From Acidiferrobacteraceae bacterium (GTDB lineage: Bacteria > Pseudomonadota > Gammaproteobacteria > Acidiferrobacterales > Acidiferrobacteraceae), in contig DAHWKH010000076.1 in NCBI GenBank assembly GCA_027343725.1, forward strand, positions 1 through 9,525: a stretch of 9,525 nt of DNA, in the 5' to 3' direction. Shown in pieces: positions 6,231-9,525 of the stretch. Within the stretch, counting starts at the first letter, position 1; every line of letters begins with the position of its first letter. The notes below the pieces were generated by a model. That model saw only the letters and a program-made list of their open reading frames with translations, did no database searches and was not told the origin of the DNA. The translations under genes were made by a program, and so were the position numbers.

Positions 6231-6596
6231 ATGGGTTCCGGTCTCTCCCTCTGCCACGTGGCACTCACGTGCGCGGACCTGCAGGCGAGCGAGGACTTCT
6301 ATACGCGCGTCCTGGGGCTCGAGGTGGTGTGGCGGCCGGACGAGGACAACGTCTATCTCTCGAACGGCGCGGACAACCTCGCCTTGCACCGCGGCACGCC
6401 GGTCCCCGGCGGGCGCCTCGATCACATCGGTTTCGCGGTGGCGACACCGGCCGAGGTCGACGACTGGCATGCGCGACTCATGGCCGCGGGCACGCCGATC
6501 AGCGCCCCGCCGCGCACCCATCGCGACGGCTCCCGCAGCCTCTATTGCCGCGACCCGGAAGGCACGCTCGTGCAGATCATCGCCTTGCCCGCTTAA
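6231..6596 (+). CDS. VOC (glyoxalase/bleomycin-resistance/dioxygenase) superfamily protein
   Basis: A 121-residue single-unit protein with the paired beta-alpha-beta-beta-beta modules of the vicinal-oxygen-chelate fold. Module one begins LCHVALTCADLQASEDFYTRVLGLEVVW (7-34), module two LDHIGFAVATPAEVDDWHARL (63-83), ending with CRDPEGTLVQII (106-117). Expected metal positions are His9, His65 and the residue before the final strand, which is Gln115 where most metal-dependent members have Glu. The substrate cannot be read from sequence; detoxification of an electrophile or an antibiotic is possible, and glyoxalase I proper is less likely at this length and motif set. It starts 2 bases after the OsmC-like stop and ends the operon. 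Convergent coq7 begins only 27 bases later, with no clear terminator between. Confidence 0.9.
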   Translation: MGSGLSLCHVALTCADLQASEDFYTRVLGLEVVWRPDEDNVYLSNGADNLALHRGTPVPGGRLDHIGFAVATPAEVDDWHARLMAAGTPISAPPRTHRDGSRSLYCRDPEGTLVQIIALPA

Positions 6597-6623
6597 AGGT
6601 CGGGGCCCCTCGGGAAGAACGGG

Positions 6624-7259
6624 TCAGACCCAGAAGGCCGTGCGGGTCATGACGCGCGCGGCGAGCCGCATGCCCAGGCGCACGGGCAAGGGCAGGTGCA
6701 CGCCGCCCTTTTCCATGGCGCGGGTTGCGTGCCGGGCCTCGTCTTGCACCATGTGTTCGAGGATCACGCGGCTTTTGCGGTCGGCCTCCGGCAGGCGCTG
6801 CAAGTGGCCCTCCAGGTGGGCCACCACCTGGCGTTCGGTTTCGGCGACGAAGCCGAGGCTTACGGCATCGCCGAGCAGCGCGGTGGCGGCCCCGATCGCG
6901 AACGAACCCGCATACCAGACCGGCGTCAGGTAGCTTGGGCGACTCTTCAGTTCGCGCAGTCGCGCGGCCATCCATTGCAGATGGGTCAACTCCTCGCGCC
7001 CGGCCGTGCGCATGACCTCGTGCACCTCCGGTTGCGCGGCGCACAGGGCGTGGCCCTGATACAGCGCCTGCGCTGCGATCTCACCGGCGTGATTGACGCG
7101 CATGAGGCGCGCGGCCAGCGTCCGGTCGCGATCCGAGAGTGTGTCTTGCGCGCGCGGGACGGTCTCTGGGTAGGGATCGGCCGGCGCGTGGGTGAACAGC
7201 GCCTTGAGGCTCTGGTCGGTGTGATCGATGAGGCGGTCGATACGCGAAAGAACTCTCAT
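6624..7259 (-). CDS. coq7: 2-polyprenyl-3-methyl-6-methoxy-1,4-benzoquinone monooxygenase (demethoxyubiquinol hydroxylase)
   Basis: Carries out the penultimate hydroxylation of ubiquinone synthesis as a peripheral membrane diiron enzyme. The 211-residue product has all six iron ligands in place: Glu60 in RVNHAGEIAAQALY, Glu90 and His93 in REELTH, Glu142 in VAETERQVV, and Glu174 and His177 in VQDEARHA. The internal VWYAGSFAIGAATALLGDAVSLGF stretch (114-137) is the hydrophobic membrane-docking helix seen in this family. ATG at 7257-7259 gives the usual N-terminus with DRLIDHTDQSLKAL. The gene lies 9 bases after the stop of the GlcF-like gene and is probably cotranscribed with it. Presence of Coq7 shows an aerobic, ubiquinone-using organism. 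No strong ribosome binding site is seen, which suits coupled translation. Confidence 0.97.
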   Translation of the reverse strand: MRVLSRIDRLIDHTDQSLKALFTHAPADPYPETVPRAQDTLSDRDRTLAARLMRVNHAGEIAAQALYQGHALCAAQPEVHEVMRTAGREELTHLQWMAARLRELKSRPSYLTPVWYAGSFAIGAATALLGDAVSLGFVAETERQVVAHLEGHLQRLPEADRKSRVILEHMVQDEARHATRAMEKGGVHLPLPVRLGMRLAARVMTRTAFWV

Positions 7260-7268
7260 GAGTCGACT

Positions 7269-8492
7269 TTAGCACGGCCCGTCCGGGGATGGGAGTTGTC
7301 GCGCCAGGACCAAGAGCGGATGCACGATGGGCAGATCGTGTCCCTGGCGGCGCAAGGCCGCCGCGAGATGCAAGGCGCAGCCGATGTTGGCCGAGACCAC
7401 GATGTCGGGTTTGAGGGTTGCGAGCTCGGCGAGGGTCTTATCGGCCAGTGCCTGCGCGCGCGCGGGCTCGCGCAGAAAGTGATCGCCCGCCGCTCCGCAG
7501 CAGCCCGATTGGGCGAGCGGCACGATGCGCGCCTCGGGAATGAGGGCGAGGAGAGCGGGTACGTCCTGCGCGCCGCGCAGCGCGTTCCGCAGCGAGCAGG
7601 GGCTGTGGACGGCGATGGTGCCCGCCCAGGGCCGGAACCGGACCTCGGCGATCGCGGTCTTGGCGAGGAGATAGCGGTGGATATCGAAGACCGGCGGGAA
7701 GGGACCCTCCCGATCGGCGAGGCGCAACGCCGCCGCGCAGCCGCTTGCGGTCGTGATCACCGCCGAGGCGCCCGCGAAGGCCTCGCGGTTGCGGTGTTCC
7801 TGGCGCGCCGCGATATCGGCCCAGCCGGCGTGACGGGCGAGCGCGCCGCAGCACCCCTGGGACGGGGGGAGGTTCACGGGCTCACCCACGGCGGCCAGGA
7901 GGCGCAGAGCGGCATTGAGCGTCTCGCGGTCGAGATCGGCGGTGCAGCCTGTAAAGAGCGCGGCGGCCGGACCATGGGTCAGGGTGGTGCGCATCGGGCG
8001 CACGCGCGCGCGGGAGGGAAGGTCCCTGAGACCCGTGGCGAGCGGCTCGCCGAGGAGCGGCAGGAGGCCTAAGGCCTGGGCGATGCGCGCCAGCCGATAA
8101 CCCCAGAGAACGAGCGCTGGGCTGTTCGTTGCGCGCACGAGCAGGCGCGCAAGGCGTGCCCGCAGGCCCGGGCGTGTCTTCGCGCGCAACAGGGCGCGGC
8201 CGTCCTGCAGGAGCCGGGCGTAGGGGACCTGGCTTGGGCAGACCGCTTCGCAGGCCTGGCAGCCGAGGCAATGGTCGATGTGCGCGACAAGACGCAAAGA
8301 GGCCGGGAGCGTGCCCTGGGCGCAGGCGCGCAAGAGCGCGATGCGCCCGCGCGGGGACTCGTTTTCGTTTAGACTGTCCCTATAGGTCGGGCAGTGCGGC
8401 AGGCACAGTCCGCAGGCGACGCAGCGGTCGGCCGCCGCCCGAACGGCAGCGGCGCGCGCATCGGGATCCTGATATCGGTCGAGCAGTGCGAT
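7269..8492 (-). CDS. glcF: GlcF-like (Fe-S)-binding oxidoreductase subunit; start codon uncertain
   Basis: Resembles the iron-sulfur subunit of glycolate oxidase (GlcF) and related lactate dehydrogenase subunits, passing electrons from a flavoprotein to quinone. Counted from ATC at 8492 it is 407 residues, the usual GlcF length. It has two [4Fe-4S] motifs, Cys24-27-30-34 (CVACGLCLPHCP) and Cys75-78-81-85 (CLGCQACEAVCP), then two cysteine-rich CCG domains: Cys183, Cys214-215, Cys252, and Cys299, Cys331-332, Cys372. The first ATG/GTG/TTG in frame is TTG 8333, which would delete the first cluster and the conserved NESPRGRIAL. The frame is open up to TAA at 8508-8510, so the start should be ATC 8490-8492 (GAGG six bases upstream) or CTG 8484-8486. 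No flavoprotein partner (GlcD/GlcE) is in the window, so the substrate is open. Confidence 0.85.
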   Translation of the reverse strand: MALLDRYQDPDARAAAVRAAADRCVACGLCLPHCPTYRDSLNENESPRGRIALLRACAQGTLPASLRLVAHIDHCLGCQACEAVCPSQVPYARLLQDGRALLRAKTRPGLRARLARLLVRATNSPALVLWGYRLARIAQALGLLPLLGEPLATGLRDLPSRARVRPMRTTLTHGPAAALFTGCTADLDRETLNAALRLLAAVGEPVNLPPSQGCCGALARHAGWADIAARQEHRNREAFAGASAVITTASGCAAALRLADREGPFPPVFDIHRYLLAKTAIAEVRFRPWAGTIAVHSPCSLRNALRGAQDVPALLALIPEARIVPLAQSGCCGAAGDHFLREPARAQALADKTLAELATLKPDIVVSANIGCALHLAAALRRQGHDLPIVHPLLVLARQLPSPDGPC

Positions 8493-8502
8493 AGGAGGCC
8501 TC
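8493..8502. promoter_or_regulatory. Back-to-back ribosome binding sites sharing a palindrome
   Basis: AGGAGG (8493-8498), four bases before GTG 8503, is a full consensus ribosome binding site for the ferredoxin gene. The same DNA contains the palindrome GAGGCCTC (8495-8502), so the minus strand presents GAGG six bases before ATC at 8492, the likely GlcF start. The 5' ends of the two divergent genes are thus about 10 bases apart, and both promoters must lie within the opposite gene. I found no good promoter match for either. Confidence 0.6.
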
Positions 8503-8859
8503 GTGTATTATCGGCAACACGTCTTTTTTTGCACCAACGAGCGCACCGGCGGCCGCCGGTGCTGCCAGCAGCAGGACGCGCGCGCCCTTCGGGACTACGC
8601 CAAGGAGCGGATCAAGGCCCTGGGCCTGTCCGGTCCGGGCGGCGTACGCATCAATACCGCCGGCTGCCTGGATCGTTGCGAAGAGGGTCCGGTACTGGTC
8701 GTCTACCCGGAGGGCATATGGTACACCTACGTGGACCGCGAGGACATCGACGAGATCCTGGAACGGCATGTGATCGGCGGCCAGCCGGTGGCGCGCCTGC
8801 GATTGGACCCCGAGGAAGAGGAAAAAAGGGCGGGGGAGCGGGAACCTCTCCCCCGGTGA
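8503..8859 (+). CDS. Thioredoxin-like [2Fe-2S] ferredoxin
   Basis: A 118-residue protein of the thioredoxin-fold [2Fe-2S] ferredoxin family, related to the NuoE and HoxE cluster domains. Cluster ligands are expected at Cys10 in VFFCTNERTGG, Cys20 or Cys21 in RRCCQQQDA, and Cys55 and Cys59 in NTAGCLDRCEEGP. VLVVYPEGIWYTYV (64-77) is the typical following beta segment. It probably carries electrons in the cytoplasm; the partner is unknown. The last 20 residues are an unusually charged tail with four consecutive Glu (104-107). GTG 8503 is chosen because a perfect AGGAGG lies four bases upstream and the family starts with this short YxxHVFxC segment. It faces the GlcF-like iron-sulfur gene head to head, so the two redox genes could share regulation, but this is inference. 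Confidence 0.93.
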   Translation: MYYRQHVFFCTNERTGGRRCCQQQDARALRDYAKERIKALGLSGPGGVRINTAGCLDRCEEGPVLVVYPEGIWYTYVDREDIDEILERHVIGGQPVARLRLDPEEEEKRAGEREPLPR

Positions 8860-8910
8860 GCCCTCTTAAGGGAGGACGACACGGATATCTTTTACGGTTT
8901 GCGGGGCCCC

Positions 8911-8939
8911 TTGACAGCCCGGATTTTATATTAGATAAT
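8911..8939 (+). promoter_or_regulatory. Near-consensus sigma70 promoter of a candidate small RNA
   Basis: TTGACA (8911-8916, perfect) and GATAAT (8934-8939, 5 of 6) are separated by exactly 17 bases in an AT-rich stretch that stands out from its surroundings. Transcription should begin near 8946. It is the best promoter in the window, and no sizeable gene follows before the terminator at 9015. Confidence 0.85.
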
Positions 8940-8945
8940 TATGAT

Positions 8946-9044
8946 ATGCTTTTTTATGGAGCGGGCTCCTATCCCCGCTGCGTAACGACTCCTCCATCCT
9001 CCTAGTGGTGGTTCAAGGCGTGGTGACCCCACGCCTTCTTTTTT
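8946..9044 (+). ncRNA. Candidate small RNA (or attenuated leader) of about 100 nt
   Basis: The interval between a near-perfect promoter and a textbook terminator would give a transcript of roughly 95-100 nt. It can fold a first hairpin, AGCGGG (8960-8965) with CCCGCT (8974-8979), whose 8-base loop is CUCCUAUC. An apparently unpaired middle carries CUCCUCC (8989-8995) and UCCUCCUAG (8997-9005), then the terminator stem follows. The CUCC-type motifs are complementary to Shine-Dalgarno sequences, a feature of several trans-acting bacterial small RNAs. It lacks the conserved GGAAGCAGCC region of SRP RNA and does not fold as tRNA. A 19-codon frame (ATG 8946 to TAG 9003-9005) also fits inside, so an rplM leader with a short peptide cannot be excluded. 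No known RNA family recognised. Confidence 0.6.
9015..9044 (+). terminator. Intrinsic transcription terminator
   Basis: A perfect 9-base-pair stem AAGGCGTGG (9015-9023) / CCACGCCTT (9029-9037) with the loop TGACC is followed by C and six T residues (9039-9044). It would stop transcription from the promoter at 8911-8939 and any read-through from the ferredoxin gene. Confidence 0.9.
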
Positions 9045-9096
9045 CCCGCGTTTATATACCCGTAAGGTCCGCAGGTCAATAACGGTTGCGCTCCCG

Positions 9097-9125
9097 TTGA
9101 CAGGCTCGCGCGTCCTCCGTACCAT
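9097..9125 (+). promoter_or_regulatory. Predicted rplM promoter
   Basis: TTGACA (9097-9102, perfect) and TACCAT (9120-9125, 4 of 6) are 17 bases apart and lie after the terminator, so rplM has its own start signal. Transcription near 9132 would leave a leader of about 31 bases to ATG 9163. Confidence 0.68.
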
Positions 9126-9162
9126 GCCGCCCTTCACCCCCTATCGTATGCGGAATTTTGTG

Positions 9163-9525
9163 ATGGCGACGTTCTCGGCGAAGTCGGAGACAGTAAGGCG
9201 CGATTGGTTTGTCATCGACGCCTCGGACCACGTGTTGGGGCGTCTTGCGAGCGAGATCGCGCGCCGCCTGCGCGGCAAGCACAAGCCCGAGTTCACGCCG
9301 CACGTCGACACCGGTGACTACATCGTGGTGGTGAACGCCGAAAAGGTGCAGGTGACCGGACGCAAGGCCGAGAGCAAGACCTATCATCACTACTCGGGCT
9401 ACCAGAGCGGCCTCAAGACCCACACCTTCACACAGCTGAAAGCGCGCGCGCCGGAACGCATTCTCGAGACCGCGGTGCGCGGGATGTTGCCGAAAGGCCC
9501 GCTCGGGCGCCAGATGGCGCGCAAA
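9163..9525 (+). CDS. rplM: 50S ribosomal protein L13, N-terminal part (3' end outside window)
   Basis: L13 is an early-assembling protein of the large ribosomal subunit. The visible 121 codons cover most of the usual 142 residues: MATFSAKSETVRRDWFVIDA at the start, LGRLASEIARRLRGKHKPEF, the invariant HVDTGDYIVVVNAEKVQVTG, YHHYSGYQSGLK and the signature AVRGMLPKGPLGRQM. ATG 9163 is chosen because the residues after it match the family N-terminus. In-frame ATG 9148 and GTG 9160 would add only a few residues; ATG 9124 lies inside the predicted promoter. GGA at 9152-9154 is the only ribosome binding site seen. rpsI normally follows, outside the window. In E. coli L13 represses its own translation by binding its mRNA leader; whether that holds for this short leader is unknown. 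Confidence 0.95.
   Translation, partial: MATFSAKSETVRRDWFVIDASDHVLGRLASEIARRLRGKHKPEFTPHVDTGDYIVVVNAEKVQVTGRKAESKTYHHYSGYQSGLKTHTFTQLKARAPERILETAVRGMLPKGPLGRQMARK

Noticed and set aside
6597..6635. Palindromes GGGGCCCC and GGGTCAGACCC between the VOC gene and coq7, considered as a two-way terminator
   Set aside because: The second includes the coq7 stop codon, the arms are short, loops are too small, and no T-tract follows on either strand.
6696..8072. A 458-codon open frame on the plus strand
   Set aside because: It runs antisense across coq7 and the GlcF-like gene, both complete with all catalytic residues; its Arg/Gly/Ala-rich product is typical of a GC-rich shadow frame.
8860..8910. CCCT-CTTA-AGGG dyad after the ferredoxin gene as its terminator
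   Set aside because: The stem is only four pairs and the nearest T-run is more than 15 bases away.
8946..9044. tRNA or SRP RNA in the fdx-rplM interval
   Set aside because: GGTTCAA near 9011 recalls a T-arm, but no acceptor, D or anticodon stems can be built, and the conserved SRP loop is missing.
9124..9162. Earlier in-frame start of rplM at ATG 9124
   Set aside because: It lies within the predicted -10 box of the rplM promoter and adds residues not found in L13 proteins.

Overview
The window is a chromosomal segment of a high-G+C proteobacterium, most likely a gammaproteobacterium. Three things point there: a trpG-trpD-trpC block kept apart from trpE, an OsmC gene directly after trpC with coq7 close by (an order also known from Pseudomonas aeruginosa, where trpGDC, vfr, an osmC-like gene, speD and coq7 lie together), and ubiquinone rather than menaquinone genes. 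Genus cannot be read from the sequence.

Layout. Bases 1-503 hold the C-terminal part of trpE, followed by a strong hairpin (531-567) and a small DUF3175 gene (605-901). Then comes a stretch of visibly lower G+C with its own good sigma70-type promoter (1124-1153) and three tightly packed genes of unknown function (1278-3093): a TIGR04255-family protein and two uncharacterised proteins. This looks like an accessory cassette placed between trpE and trpG. In P. aeruginosa the same trpE/trpG interval carries the R/F-pyocin cluster.

Bases 3418-6596 are a compact plus-strand operon: trpG, trpD, trpC, an OsmC-like protein and a small glyoxalase-fold (VOC) protein. The first four genes are joined by 4-base stop/start overlaps and the last follows after 2 bases. 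Together TrpE/TrpG, TrpD and TrpC take chorismate to indole-3-glycerol phosphate; the last two genes look like electrophile or peroxide handling added to the transcript.

On the minus strand, a GlcF-like iron-sulfur protein gene is followed after 9 bases by coq7 (demethoxyubiquinol hydroxylase). The glcF-like frame has no ATG, GTG or TTG ahead of its first iron-sulfur motif, so it probably uses a rare start codon. Its 5' end faces that of a thioredoxin-like [2Fe-2S] ferredoxin gene across a palindrome that can act as ribosome binding site on both strands.

The last part (8860-9162) has a near-consensus promoter, about 100 bases of transcript rich in CUCC motifs, and a textbook terminator: a candidate small RNA, or an attenuated leader. 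A separate promoter then precedes rplM (ribosomal protein L13), which runs off the end. The two points most worth pursuing are the three-gene cassette and the candidate small RNA.
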